64,000 nt of DNA from the NCBI RefSeq assembly GCF_002797555.1, contig NZ_PGFA01000001.1, positions 1,054,001 to 1,118,000 on the forward strand, in the 5' to 3' direction. Source of the stretch: Hymenobacter chitinivorans DSM 11115 (GTDB lineage Bacteria > Bacteroidota > Bacteroidia > Cytophagales > Hymenobacteraceae). Positions 17,145-25,658 of this stretch are shown one piece after another. The notes beneath the pieces were generated by a model. It did not search any database. It had not been told where the DNA came from and saw only the letters and a list, made by a program, of their open reading frames with translations. The translations under genes were made by a program, and so were the position numbers. The stretch's first letter is position 1. The number at the start of each line of letters is the position of its first letter.

Positions 17145-17704
17145 GCGTGGGCGGGGCTAGAAGCGGAAGGTGAAGCCACGTGCCCGGCCGCGGCCAGCTG
17201 GCGAGTCAGGGCGCTGATGCGGGCCAGATGGTGGTCGTCGTGCTCGGCCACAAACAAAAACAGGTCGGCGGGCCGCATTGGGGTGCCCATGCGCGGGTGC
17301 AGGGCCGAGCGGTTTAGTACGTCGCCGGGGAGCTCCTGCAGGCGCTGCACTGTGCGTAGGCGCTGCTGGCGGAAGCTGCGCAGCAGCGCGGCCAGGGGCG
17401 CATCGTTGTGCCCCGCCCGGGTTGTGGCCTCGTTGTTCAGGTCGGTGGGGCGCAGCTCGGCCTTGCCCTCGACGATGTCCTCCAGCCGGCCGAGCCACAG
17501 GGGCTCTAAGTCCACGAGGTGGCCCACGTTTTCCTGAATGGTCCAGGTGCCGTCTACCCGCGTCGTGTGCCATTCGGGGGCAATAGTGGCCAGCTTTTCT
17601 TCCAGCCGGGCCGCAGTGCCCAGCAGGCGTTCCAGCAGCGAAGGCAGCAGGCGCGGATCGGTGGGCTGGGTAAATTCGCGCTCAAACCATTTCAGTTGTT
17701 CCAT
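17141..17704 (-). CDS. DinB family protein
   Basis: A 187-residue DinB superfamily protein. WTIQENVGHLVDLEPLWLGRL carries the first metal-binding His and FVAEHDDHHLARISAL the second pair. This is the third DinB-fold gene in a 6-kb stretch (with 11797 and 12361). It is upstream of, and overlaps by four bases, the amino acid permease gene. ATG 17704 is preceded by no better start. Confidence 0.88.
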   Translation of the reverse strand: MEQLKWFEREFTQPTDPRLLPSLLERLLGTAARLEEKLATIAPEWHTTRVDGTWTIQENVGHLVDLEPLWLGRLEDIVEGKAELRPTDLNNEATTRAGHNDAPLAALLRSFRQQRLRTVQRLQELPGDVLNRSALHPRMGTPMRPADLFLFVAEHDDHHLARISALTRQLAAAGHVASPSASSPAHA

Positions 17705-17764
17705 GCAGTTGTGGGATTAGGAGGTAGGGAGGTAAGCAGGTAAGGACAGATTCGTATTGGCGCA

Positions 17765-19249
17765 TCATTCCGCCTCGGCCGGAGGCTGGCCGGCCTGGGC
17801 AAGGGCTTCGCGCACGAGTGCGCCCAGCCGTCTCAGCCCCGCTTCAACCTCCGCCGTGAGGGGTAGCCCGTAGCTGAGGCGGAAGCAGTTGTGGTACTGC
17901 TCGTGCAGGGTAAACATGCGCCCGGGCGCAATGCTCAGCCCCTCGGCGGCAGCCCGGCGGAACAGGGCCGTGGCGCTAACTGCTGCCGGCAGCTCCACCC
18001 ACAGCAGAAAACCGCCCTGGGGCTGGCTGACTTTGCTGGCCGCAAACTCCGCCTCGATGACCCGGGCATAGCGCCGGTAGTTGTCGTGCAGGAAGCGCCG
18101 CAGCCGCCGCAGGTGCAGCTCGTAGCGGCCGGTAGCCAGCAGGTGCCCGATGGCCTGGTGCGTAAGTCCGGGCGAGGCCACCTGCTGGTAGAGTTTCAGG
18201 CGCTTGAGCTGCTCGAGGTAGCGGCCCGGCGCCACCCAACCCACGCGGTAACCCGGGGCCAGGGTTTTACTTACCGAGCCGCACCAAAGCACCAGTCCGC
18301 TGGTATCGAAGGCCTTGCAGGGTTTGGGCCGCTGGGTGCCGAAGTGCAGGTCGCCGTAGAGGTCGTCTTCAATGAGGGGCACCTGGTAGCGCTCCAGCAG
18401 CTGCACCAACTCACGCTTGCGGGCCTCGGGCATGCAGCTGCCCATGGGGTTGTTGAAGTTGGGCGTAAGCAAACACGCCTGCACGCGCCCCGCGGCCAGG
18501 TGCTCGGTCAGCGCGCCCAGCTCGATGCCCGTCACAGGGTGGGTGGGCAGCTCCAGCACCTGCCGGCCCAGGGCCCGGGCCAACTGCAGCACGCCGAGGT
18601 AGGTCGGGCTTTCCACGGCCAGCGTGTCGCCGGGCTTGGTAATAGCCAGCAGGCACAGCGAAATAGCCGCTATGCAACCCTCAGTGGTGAGCAAATCGTG
18701 CTCAGTGAGCTGTCCGCCCCAGAGCACGCTGTAGCGGGCAATCTGCTGCCGCAGCAGCCTGTTGCCCTGCGCCGGCTCGTAGCGGGTGCCGGCCTGCGGC
18801 AGCTGCTGCTGGGCCCGCCGTACGGCCTCGGCCAGCCGGGCCACGGGCAGCACCGAGGCGTGGGGCACCGAGAGGGAAAGCGGCAACAAATCCGGACGGT
18901 GCATGTGGGCGGCGTATTCGGCAATCAGGTCTTCGGTATCACTGAATGCAGTGGCTTCCGGCGGCTGGGCCGAGGGCCGCGTGGGCGTGGGCAGGGCGGC
19001 CGAGGCGCGGCCGGGCAAGCACACGTAGTAGCCCGACTGGGGCCGGACTTCCACCAGGCCGCCCGCCTCCAGCGCGTAGTAGGCCTGCAGAATAGTGCTT
19101 ATGCTCAGGCCCTGCTCCCGGCTCAGCACCCGCACCGAAGGCAGCTTGTCGCCGGGGCGTAGGGCGCCGCCCCGAATCTGGGCCGCCAGGTGATTGGCTA
19201 CCACCTGGTACTTGTGGGGCGCAGCAGCAACGGTCAAGGTGGAGTTCAT
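17765..19249 (-). CDS. MocR-type regulator: GntR HTH fused to PLP aminotransferase domain
   Basis: A 494-residue transcription factor of the MocR/PdxR family. Residues about 10-80 form a GntR winged helix (GGALRPGDKLPSVRVLSREQ, then ISTILQAYYALEAGGLVEVRPQSGYYV). Residues about 120-480 form a fold-type I aminotransferase with the PLP lysine in GSVSKTLAPGYRVGW, NFNNPMGSCMP and IEDDLYGDL. Such proteins sense PLP or amino-compounds and regulate adjacent transporters or vitamin B6 genes. The DinB and amino acid permease genes downstream on the same strand are possible targets, which is inference. Confidence 0.92.
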   Translation of the reverse strand: MNSTLTVAAAPHKYQVVANHLAAQIRGGALRPGDKLPSVRVLSREQGLSISTILQAYYALEAGGLVEVRPQSGYYVCLPGRASAALPTPTRPSAQPPEATAFSDTEDLIAEYAAHMHRPDLLPLSLSVPHASVLPVARLAEAVRRAQQQLPQAGTRYEPAQGNRLLRQQIARYSVLWGGQLTEHDLLTTEGCIAAISLCLLAITKPGDTLAVESPTYLGVLQLARALGRQVLELPTHPVTGIELGALTEHLAAGRVQACLLTPNFNNPMGSCMPEARKRELVQLLERYQVPLIEDDLYGDLHFGTQRPKPCKAFDTSGLVLWCGSVSKTLAPGYRVGWVAPGRYLEQLKRLKLYQQVASPGLTHQAIGHLLATGRYELHLRRLRRFLHDNYRRYARVIEAEFAASKVSQPQGGFLLWVELPAAVSATALFRRAAAEGLSIAPGRMFTLHEQYHNCFRLSYGLPLTAEVEAGLRRLGALVREALAQAGQPPAEAE

Positions 19250-19307
19250 GGCAGGCCAATGGGAAGTGGATAATAAGCACCTGAAAAGGTACCGAGACGG
19301 GCAGGGA

Positions 19308-19679
19308 TTAATGGCCGGCGGCTGGGGCGGCGTAGTGGGCCCGCACCCGCTGCACCCGGCCCTGGGCGTTCAGCTCCATGTATTCGGCCGCGGGCCAGTC
19401 GTTGATGCTGCGGTAGTAAAGCACCACGGACTGCACGCCGGGCAGCACCTGCTGCAATTCAAACCGCAGGTTGGGGTAGCGGTCCAGGCCCGTGGCAAAG
19501 TAGGCGCGCAGGGCTTCTTTGGAATGGAGCGTGCCGCTGGCATCGGCGCCGAGCTGCTGAATCAGCGGCGAGCAAAAATCCAGCTCCTCGGCGTAGTGGG
19601 CCATGATGCGGTTCAGGTCGTGGGCATTCCAGCTCTCTACCCAGTCGTGGGCAAATTCGGCGGCTTGTTCGGGGCTCAT
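19308..19679 (-). CDS. SnoaL-like / NTF2-fold protein
   Basis: A 123-residue single-domain protein of the SnoaL-like polyketide cyclase/NTF2 superfamily. The helix EFAHDWVESWNAHDLNRIMAHY is typical of the first part, followed by a cone-shaped beta-sheet (VQSVVLYYRSI, AAEYMELNAQGRVQRVRAHY). I chose ATG 19679 (MSPEQAAEF) because the frame upstream of it does not look like this fold. No catalytic role can be assigned. Confidence 0.85.
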   Translation of the reverse strand: MSPEQAAEFAHDWVESWNAHDLNRIMAHYAEELDFCSPLIQQLGADASGTLHSKEALRAYFATGLDRYPNLRFELQQVLPGVQSVVLYYRSINDWPAAEYMELNAQGRVQRVRAHYAAPAAGH

Positions 19680-20024
19680 GGGAAAAGGAAAAGTAGTGGC
19701 ACAGGATGGACAGCAACCCGACAAAAATCTGGGCCGCGGGGCCCTCAAAACAGAGGCAGTTTTGAGCTTAACCGACCAACACAGTTGCCGGCCGGGACCA
19801 GCAACTGCCCGCCTGGCGCTGCCCGTACACTACCAGCGGGGCCCGAGCCGTTTGCTTCGGATAGAATCCCCCAGCATCAGGGTGGCCGTCTGGTCCAGCC
19901 CCGGGTGGCGGGCGCCGGAGCCAGGTGGGCCAAAATCCGTCAGCACTGGCGCCACCGGGCGGTGACCGGAAATGTATCTGTTTTCAACTTGCTGCGAAAC
20001 TCAAGTAGCGAGCTGCCAGCACAG
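19680..20024. other. Spacer between fabF and the SnoaL-like gene
   Basis: No gene is seen. A small perfect stem CTCAAAAC/GTTTTGAG (19744-19751 with 19759-19766) could be an operator or a weak terminator; it lies 65 bp upstream of the SnoaL-like start. Confidence 0.4.
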
Positions 20025-21278
20025 TTAGGTCGAATATTTCTTCACAATCAGGCAGGCCACGTGCCCGCCAAAGCCGAAGGTGTTGCTCAGCGCGTAGTCC
20101 ACGCGCCGGTGCTCGGCGCGGTTCAGGGTCAGGTGCAGGCCCTGGGCAAATTCCGGCTCCACGGTGGTCGTGTTGATGGTGGGCGGAATCACGTCGTCGC
20201 GCACGGCCTGCACGCAGGCAATGGCTTCGATGGCTCCGGCTGCGCCCAGCAGGTGGCCGGTCATAGATTTGGTGGCGCTGATGCGCAGCTCCGAGTCCGA
20301 ACCAAACAGGCGGCGTATGGCCCGCAGCTCGCTCGTGTCGCCCTGGGGGGTGGAAGTGGCGTGGGCGTTGAGGTAGTCAATCTGCTCGGGCTGCAGGCCG
20401 GCGTCGTCCAGGGCGGCCTGCATGCCCAGGTAGGCGCCTTCGCCCTCGGGGTGGGTGCCGGTCAGGTGGTAGGCATCGGCGGCCATGCCCCCGCCCACCA
20501 CTTCGGCCAGGATGGGTGCCCCGCGCCGCCGGGCGTGCTCGTACTCTTCCAACACGAGGGCCCCCGCGCCTTCACCCAGCACAAAGCCGTCCCGGCCCAC
20601 GTCAAACGGCCGGGAGGCGCCAGTGGGCTCGTCGTTGCGGGTCGACAACGCCCGGGAGGCGTTGAAGCCGCCCACGGCCGTCTCGTTCACGGTTGCTTCC
20701 GAGCCCCCGGAAATCAAAATATCGGCCTTGCCCAGGCGCAGGTAGGTAAAGGCGTCAATCAGCGCCGTTGTGGAGGTAGCGCAGGCCGACACCGTGGCGT
20801 AATTCAGACCCCGCAGGCCGTACTTGATGGAAATGACCCCAGCGGCGATATCTACGATCATCTTGCTGATAAAGAACGGGTTGAAGCGGGGCGTGCCGTC
20901 GCCGCGGGCAAATTCCGTGATTTGCTCCTGCAGCGTGCACAGCCCCCCGATGCCCGAACCCCAAATGACGCCGATACGGTTGCGGTTCAGCCGGTCGAAA
21001 TCCAGTTGGGCGTGGCGCACGGCTTCCTCCGTCGCGGCCAGGGCGTACTGGGTGAAGAGGTCATACTTGCGCGCTTCGCTGCGCTCCAGGAAGTTGAGTG
21101 GGTCAAAGCCTTTAACCTCACAGGCAAAGCGGGTTTTAAACTTGGCCGCGTCGAAGCGGGTGATGGGCGCCGCCCCGCTGACGCCCGCTACTAGGGCCCG
21201 GCCAAAGGATTCGGCGGTGTTGCCGAGTGGTGTCACGGCGCCCACTCCGGTAATGACTACGCGTTTTAATTCAGGCAT
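20025..21278 (-). CDS. fabF: Beta-ketoacyl-ACP synthase II
   Basis: A 417-residue condensing enzyme that extends acyl-ACP with malonyl-ACP in fatty acid synthesis. The thiolase-fold Cys-His-His triad is complete: Cys in ATVSACATSTTALIDA, His in NAHATSTPQGD, and His in SMTGHLLGAAGAIE. N-terminal RVVITGVGAVTPLG and C-terminal NTFGFGGHVACLIV are canonical. It lies downstream of a thiolase and a TetR gene rather than next to acpP, so this is probably an accessory copy. It is likely cotranscribed with the thiolase (57-bp gap) and under the same TetR control. Confidence 0.95.
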   Translation of the reverse strand: MPELKRVVITGVGAVTPLGNTAESFGRALVAGVSGAAPITRFDAAKFKTRFACEVKGFDPLNFLERSEARKYDLFTQYALAATEEAVRHAQLDFDRLNRNRIGVIWGSGIGGLCTLQEQITEFARGDGTPRFNPFFISKMIVDIAAGVISIKYGLRGLNYATVSACATSTTALIDAFTYLRLGKADILISGGSEATVNETAVGGFNASRALSTRNDEPTGASRPFDVGRDGFVLGEGAGALVLEEYEHARRRGAPILAEVVGGGMAADAYHLTGTHPEGEGAYLGMQAALDDAGLQPEQIDYLNAHATSTPQGDTSELRAIRRLFGSDSELRISATKSMTGHLLGAAGAIEAIACVQAVRDDVIPPTINTTTVEPEFAQGLHLTLNRAEHRRVDYALSNTFGFGGHVACLIVKKYST

Positions 21279-21335
21279 GAAGAAAGTGAGAAGGGAAAAG
21301 AATAACAGGAAAAAGCCGTCGGTCAGGACTGGCCC

Positions 21336-22469
21336 TTAGCAGCGTTCGAGCACCGTCGCAATGCCCTGCCCGCCACCAATGCACTGCGTGGCCAGGGCGT
21401 AGCGGCCGCCCGTGCGCCGCAGCAGGCTCGCGGCTTTGCCCGTAATGCGGGCCCCGGTGGCCCCGAGCGGGTGCCCCAGGGCAAGGGCGCCCCCGTCCAG
21501 GTTCAGCTTGGCTGGCGCGAGGCCTAGTTCCTGCTGGCAGGCCAGGGCCTGGGCGGCAAACGCCTCGTTGAGCTCTACCACGTCGATGTCGGCCACACCC
21601 AGCCCCGCCCGGGCCAGCGCCTTGCCCGTGGCTGGCACCGGGCCCAGGCCCATTACCTCGGGGGCTACGCCCGCCACGGCTACGGCCCGCAGCTGGGCCA
21701 GGGGCGTAAGGTTGTGCCGCCGTAAAAACGCCTCGCTCACTACCAGCACGGCCGCCGCCCCGTCCGTCAGCGGCGACGAGGTACCCGCCGTTACGGTTCC
21801 GTCGGCGGCAAAGGCAGGCTTGAGCGCCGCCAGACCTTCGAGCGACGTAGCCGGGCGCAGGCAGCCGTCCTGGGTCACGAGGGTGCCGTCGGGCAGCGTC
21901 ACCGGAAGCAGCTCGTCGGCGAAGGCGTCGGCTGCCGCCACGACGGCTTTGGCTTGGCTGGCGGCAGCAAACTCCTCCTGGGCCTCCCGACTGATATTGT
22001 AGCGCCGGGCCACGTTCTCGGCCGTCAGGCCCATGGCGATATACGCTTCCGGGCGCAGCTGCTGCAGGCGCGGGTTGGGCGCGGGGTGGAGGCCGCCCTG
22101 GGGTACTTTGGTCATCGATTCCACGCCCAGGCACAGAAAAGCCTCGCCGGCGCCGGTGGCAATGCTGCCGGCCGCCGCGTGTATGCTCGTCATCGAGGAG
22201 CCGCAGAAGCGGTTGATGGTGGCCCCGGCCACGTGGTCGGGCAGCCCGGCCAGCAAGGCCACGATGCGGGCCAGGTTGTCGCCCTGCTCGCCCTCGGGGT
22301 AGGCGCAGCCCAGTAGCACATCTTCCAGCTCGGCCGGGTCAAAGGCTTGGCGGGCCAGCAGCCCCCGCACCAGCTGGGCGGCCAGCTCGGCCGGCGGCAG
22401 AGCCGCAAAAGCGCCTTTGCGGGCAAACTGAAACGGAGTGCGGGCAAAATCCAGCAGGTAAGCATTCAT
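21336..22469 (-). CDS. Acetyl-CoA C-acyltransferase (thiolase)
   Basis: A 377-residue degradative-type thiolase that cleaves or forms beta-ketoacyl-CoA. The acyl-binding Cys is in NRFCGSSMTSIHAAAG (about residue 87), the catalytic His in LALGHPLGATGARI, and the second Cys in TQCIGGGQGIATVLE. NEAFAAQALA is the thiolase signature 2 region. A 16-bp TetR-type operator sits 56 bp upstream, between promoter-like elements, so expression is likely repressed by the adjacent TetR protein. Confidence 0.94.
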   Translation of the reverse strand: MNAYLLDFARTPFQFARKGAFAALPPAELAAQLVRGLLARQAFDPAELEDVLLGCAYPEGEQGDNLARIVALLAGLPDHVAGATINRFCGSSMTSIHAAAGSIATGAGEAFLCLGVESMTKVPQGGLHPAPNPRLQQLRPEAYIAMGLTAENVARRYNISREAQEEFAAASQAKAVVAAADAFADELLPVTLPDGTLVTQDGCLRPATSLEGLAALKPAFAADGTVTAGTSSPLTDGAAAVLVVSEAFLRRHNLTPLAQLRAVAVAGVAPEVMGLGPVPATGKALARAGLGVADIDVVELNEAFAAQALACQQELGLAPAKLNLDGGALALGHPLGATGARITGKAASLLRRTGGRYALATQCIGGGQGIATVLERC

Positions 22470-22520
22470 GGGCAGAGAAGTAAGGATGGTAGAAGAAGCG
22501 CTTGCGAATGGCTGTTTAAC

Positions 22521-22552
22521 ATTTTATACCGTTCGGTATATTGACAGGCAAA
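22521..22552 (-). promoter_or_regulatory. Thiolase/fabF promoter with TetR operator in the spacer
   Basis: The perfect palindrome TATACCGTTCGGTATA is at 22525-22540. Read on the minus strand, TTTG (22552-22549) and TATAAAAT (22528-22521) flank it with a 20-nt spacing, a fair match to the Bacteroidota -33/-7 layout. A bound repressor would block the promoter. Confidence 0.7.
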
Positions 22553-22558
22553 AAAAAG

Positions 22559-23155
22559 TCAGGTCACCAACTGCGTTTCAATGACGTGCTCGAGGTGGTC
22601 GAGAGTGGTGTAGAGCGCCTGGGCGTCGCCGGTGGTGTTGGCCAGCAGCACGCCGCCCTCGATGAGGGCCATGAAGACCGTGGCGTAGTGCGCGGCATTG
22701 ATTTCGGGGCGCAGCTCCCCAGTTTGCTGCCCGGCTTCGATGATACGCACCAGGTTGCCGCGCCAGCCGCGCAGGGTTTCTTCCACGCGCCGCCGCAGGG
22801 GGCTGGGCGGGGCATCGTCGACTTCCACGGCCGTGTTGAGAATGGGGCAGCCACCCCGGGCGCGTATTTCGGCGTAGGCGTGCCGGTAGAAGCGCGGCAC
22901 GGCCAGCAGCTTCTCGCGGGCCGAGGCCGACTTGGCGGCGCTGGCGCGCAGGCCGTTGGTTACGTAGGATAGGTTGTGCTCGAAGGCCGCCAGGGCTACT
23001 TCTTCCTTGTTTTCAAAGTTGCCGTAGATGGCGCCCTTGGTCAGGCCGGTGGCCAGGGTCAGGTCGCTCAAAGACGTGCCCGCGTAGCCCTGACGGTTGA
23101 AAATCGGGGCAGTTTGCTCGATAATGAACTGGCGGGTGCGCTCGGCTTTGGACAT
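22559..23155 (-). CDS. TetR/AcrR family repressor
   Basis: A 198-residue one-component regulator. The N-terminal helix-turn-helix is IFNRQGYAGTSLSDLTLATG followed by LTKGAIYGNFENKEEVALAAF. The C-terminal part is a ligand-binding helical domain of the TetR_C type. ATG 23155 (MSKAERTRQF) is the natural start; the open frame extends upstream to 23326 without family resemblance. It lies upstream of thiolase and fabF on the same strand, and near-identical operators precede both tetR and thiolase, so it likely controls itself and fatty acid genes. Confidence 0.92.
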   Translation of the reverse strand: MSKAERTRQFIIEQTAPIFNRQGYAGTSLSDLTLATGLTKGAIYGNFENKEEVALAAFEHNLSYVTNGLRASAAKSASAREKLLAVPRFYRHAYAEIRARGGCPILNTAVEVDDAPPSPLRRRVEETLRGWRGNLVRIIEAGQQTGELRPEINAAHYATVFMALIEGGVLLANTTGDAQALYTTLDHLEHVIETQLVT

Positions 23156-23174
23156 GAGAAAATTGAAATCGGAG

Positions 23175-23204
23175 CAAATATACCAATCGGTACTAAAACT
23201 GCAA
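23175..23204 (-). promoter_or_regulatory. tetR promoter with overlapping TetR operator
   Basis: On the minus strand TTG (23204-23202), 19 nt and TATATTTG (23182-23175) match the Bacteroidota TTG-N19-TAnnTTTG promoter. The operator-like TATACCAATCGGTACT (23179-23194) overlaps the -7 element and matches the thiolase operator at 12 of 16 bases. Confidence 0.75.
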
Positions 23205-23379
23205 CAATTCCGGAAAGTTTCGGGTCTGGCCTGGTGCACCAAGCCTTGCCGGTTGTCGGTTACCAAAGCCAAGGAGCCGATTAGCAGCGTCTTCCACGGC
23301 AAGCACAGCCGCCGGGTTTGCAGCACTGGCCTAGCTGCTACAATGCGCTAGAACCTGCCTTGCCGGGCGTTGGGGGCAA

Positions 23380-24369
23380 CTAACTGGGCGCGACTGGCGC
23401 CTGCGGCGGCTCTGTGGCGGCCAACTGCGCCTGAATTTCCTGGTAAATGGTCCGGGTTTCCGGCACGGGCAGGTCCAGGGCTGCGCCGTAGGAGAGGATG
23501 GCGCCGGCAAACAACTCCAGCTCCGTGCGGGCCTTGCCCGCGTGCACGTCCAGCTGCAGGGAAGTAGGGGTGTGGTAGGGGAAGGTGGCGGCTTTTTGGA
23601 ACGTACGCTCGATGAGGTCGGGGGGCAGGGCAATGCCTTTGGCCTGGGCAATGGCCGCTATTTCCTGCATCAGGCGCCGGGCCCGGGCGTGCAGCACTGG
23701 GTTTTCGTGAACCTGACCGATGGATTGGTTGTAGCGGGCCGAGACCAAGCCAAAGCTGGCAATAAAGAAAAACTTGGTCCAGATGGCGGGAAAGGCATCC
23801 GTCTGATACTCTAGCTGAATGCCGGCGGCCGTGAGTTGCTTTAGCAGGGGGGTAGGATTGAAGGAAGGATGCTGCGGGTCTTGGCCAACAATGATGCTGC
23901 CCGGATTGCCGCGGTGCTCTACCACGCCCGGGCTTTGCAGATGGGACGCCACGTACACGCAGGCCGGCAGGATGATGACCTGCGGCAGTTGCCGCCGGAT
24001 CCGCTCGTAGATGTCTACGCCGTTCATCAGGGGCAGAATTACGGTGCCGGCCGGCAGCTCGGGACGGAGCTGGCGGCAGAGGTCTTCCAGGTCGTACTCC
24101 TTGACGCAGAGCAGCAACAGGTCTACCGTGGGCAGCTCGGCCACCGTGGCCAGCACCTGCGCCGGATGGGCCACGGAATCGGTGTGCTCGGGCGAGAGCA
24201 GCGTGAGGCCCTGCCGGCGCACGGCGGCATAGGTGGCCCCGCGGGCAATAAACGTAACCCGAACCGCGGCCGATTCGGCGTAGTATTGAGCCAGCTTGAA
24301 GCCAAAATAGCCCCCAACGCCGCCCAGTCCGACGACGGCAAGTTCAAAGGGTTGCTGCTGAAAATTCAT
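23380..24369 (-). CDS. panE: Ketopantoate reductase (2-dehydropantoate 2-reductase) family
   Basis: A 329-residue NADPH-dependent reductase of the ApbA/PanE family, which makes pantoate for coenzyme A. The Rossmann loop is AVVGLGGVGGYFGFKLA. The catalytic lysine is in IWTKFFFIASFGLVSA, and the C-terminal domain has PPDLIERTFQKAATFPYHTPTSLQLDV. I chose ATG 24369 (MNFQQQPF), directly before the Rossmann strand; the open frame continues to 24501 with unrelated sequence. It is divergent from a LysR gene, 211 bp away, which may regulate it. Many ApbA-fold paralogues are not PanE, so the symbol is tentative. Confidence 0.85.
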   Translation of the reverse strand: MNFQQQPFELAVVGLGGVGGYFGFKLAQYYAESAAVRVTFIARGATYAAVRRQGLTLLSPEHTDSVAHPAQVLATVAELPTVDLLLLCVKEYDLEDLCRQLRPELPAGTVILPLMNGVDIYERIRRQLPQVIILPACVYVASHLQSPGVVEHRGNPGSIIVGQDPQHPSFNPTPLLKQLTAAGIQLEYQTDAFPAIWTKFFFIASFGLVSARYNQSIGQVHENPVLHARARRLMQEIAAIAQAKGIALPPDLIERTFQKAATFPYHTPTSLQLDVHAGKARTELELFAGAILSYGAALDLPVPETRTIYQEIQAQLAATEPPQAPVAPS

Positions 24370-24580
24370 GGGACGGGAGGTGGAAGGAAGGTGGAAGGTA
24401 AAGACCGGCGTGGCCCGTAGGAAAGGAGAGAGGCAGCGCCGCAGCGTCCGGACCGCAGAGCGAGCTGCTACCGAACGAAAATAGGTTACCGCAGTCAGCA
24501 TTACTCAGGGTACAAACCTAAGGAGCGAGTTTATGCGCTCCAATGCTAATAGTGCGCCGGTTGATGCGTTTCTTGCATCA

Positions 24581-25456
24581 ATGAACTTGGACCAGATTCG
24601 CTACTTTCTACTGCTGGCCGACAAGCTGCACTTCTGGCAGACCGCCGAGCAGCTGCCCCTGAGTCAATCGGCGCTCAGCCGGCACATGCAGCGCCTGGAG
24701 GCCGAACTGGGCTTCCGGCTGCTGGAGCGCACCCCGCGGCAGGTGCGCCTGACGGCGGCCGGGCAGCTGCTGCGCACCGAATGGACCAGGCTGCTGCGGG
24801 AGCTGGATGCCGTGCACCGGCACGCCCGGCAGGTGAGTACCGGGGAGGTGGGCAGTGTGCGCATTGGTCACATCGGGGCGGCGGCCTACGGGTGGCTGCC
24901 GCGGCTGCTGGCCCGCTTTACGGCCCGCTACCCGTTGGTCCACCTCGATTTGCTGGAAGTCAGCGCCACTGAGGCCGAGCACCCGCTGCTGACGTATCAG
25001 GTAGACGTGGGCTTTTGGCGGGAGCCGGCCACCAATCCGGCCCTGGTTTCGGAGCCCGTGTTTGTGGAGCCGCTGGCCTTGGTAGTGCCCGAGCAGCACT
25101 GGGCGCAGGCCGAAACGTTTACCTCCCTGGCAGCCCTGCGCGACGAGTCCTTCGTGCTGCCGGATTTGAAAGGCTCTTCGGCTTACGTGCAAACCTTGCG
25201 CGACCTATTCAGCCAGTACGGGTTTGCGCCCCGGGGCACCGTTACTTCCGATTTTGGCACTACAATGCTGCACCTGGTGGCCGCCGGCCTGGGCGTATCG
25301 GTGTTGCCCCTGACGTACGCCAGCAGTCCGCTGCCAGGATTGCGCTTTATCGAGCTGCCCCAGCAGTCGGCCGTGTACTCGGTGTGGCGGCGCGAGGACG
25401 ACTCGGCCGTGCTGCGGCATTTACTGGAAGAGGCGCGGGCGCAGCCGCCGCAGTAG
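24581..25456 (+). CDS. LysR family transcriptional regulator
   Basis: A 291-residue LysR-type regulator. It has an N-terminal winged helix (MNLDQIRYFLLLADKLHFWQ, LSQSALSRHMQRLE, FRLLERTPRQVRLTAAG) and a periplasmic-binding-like effector domain at about 90-290. ATG 24581 fits the family start better than 24533. It is divergent from the ketopantoate reductase gene, the usual arrangement for a LysR protein and its target. No classical T-N11-A site was identified with certainty in the shared spacer. Confidence 0.93.
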   Translation: MNLDQIRYFLLLADKLHFWQTAEQLPLSQSALSRHMQRLEAELGFRLLERTPRQVRLTAAGQLLRTEWTRLLRELDAVHRHARQVSTGEVGSVRIGHIGAAAYGWLPRLLARFTARYPLVHLDLLEVSATEAEHPLLTYQVDVGFWREPATNPALVSEPVFVEPLALVVPEQHWAQAETFTSLAALRDESFVLPDLKGSSAYVQTLRDLFSQYGFAPRGTVTSDFGTTMLHLVAAGLGVSVLPLTYASSPLPGLRFIELPQQSAVYSVWRREDDSAVLRHLLEEARAQPPQ

Positions 25457-25658
25457 CACCTCGTGGCAAGCCGGGCCGGGGATTTGCGCAGGTTGGGCGT
25501 TGCTAAACGGCTAGGCCCGGCCGGGTAGGTGGACCGCTCGCGCCGAAACTTGTAAGGGGCCAGCGGGTTATTGTCTAGCTTTTCAGTGGCGGCTACTTTT
25601 TGGGAGTTAGGCTGCTGAAAAAATCGTTCATACCTCATCCTCGACAGACAGCAACTTG

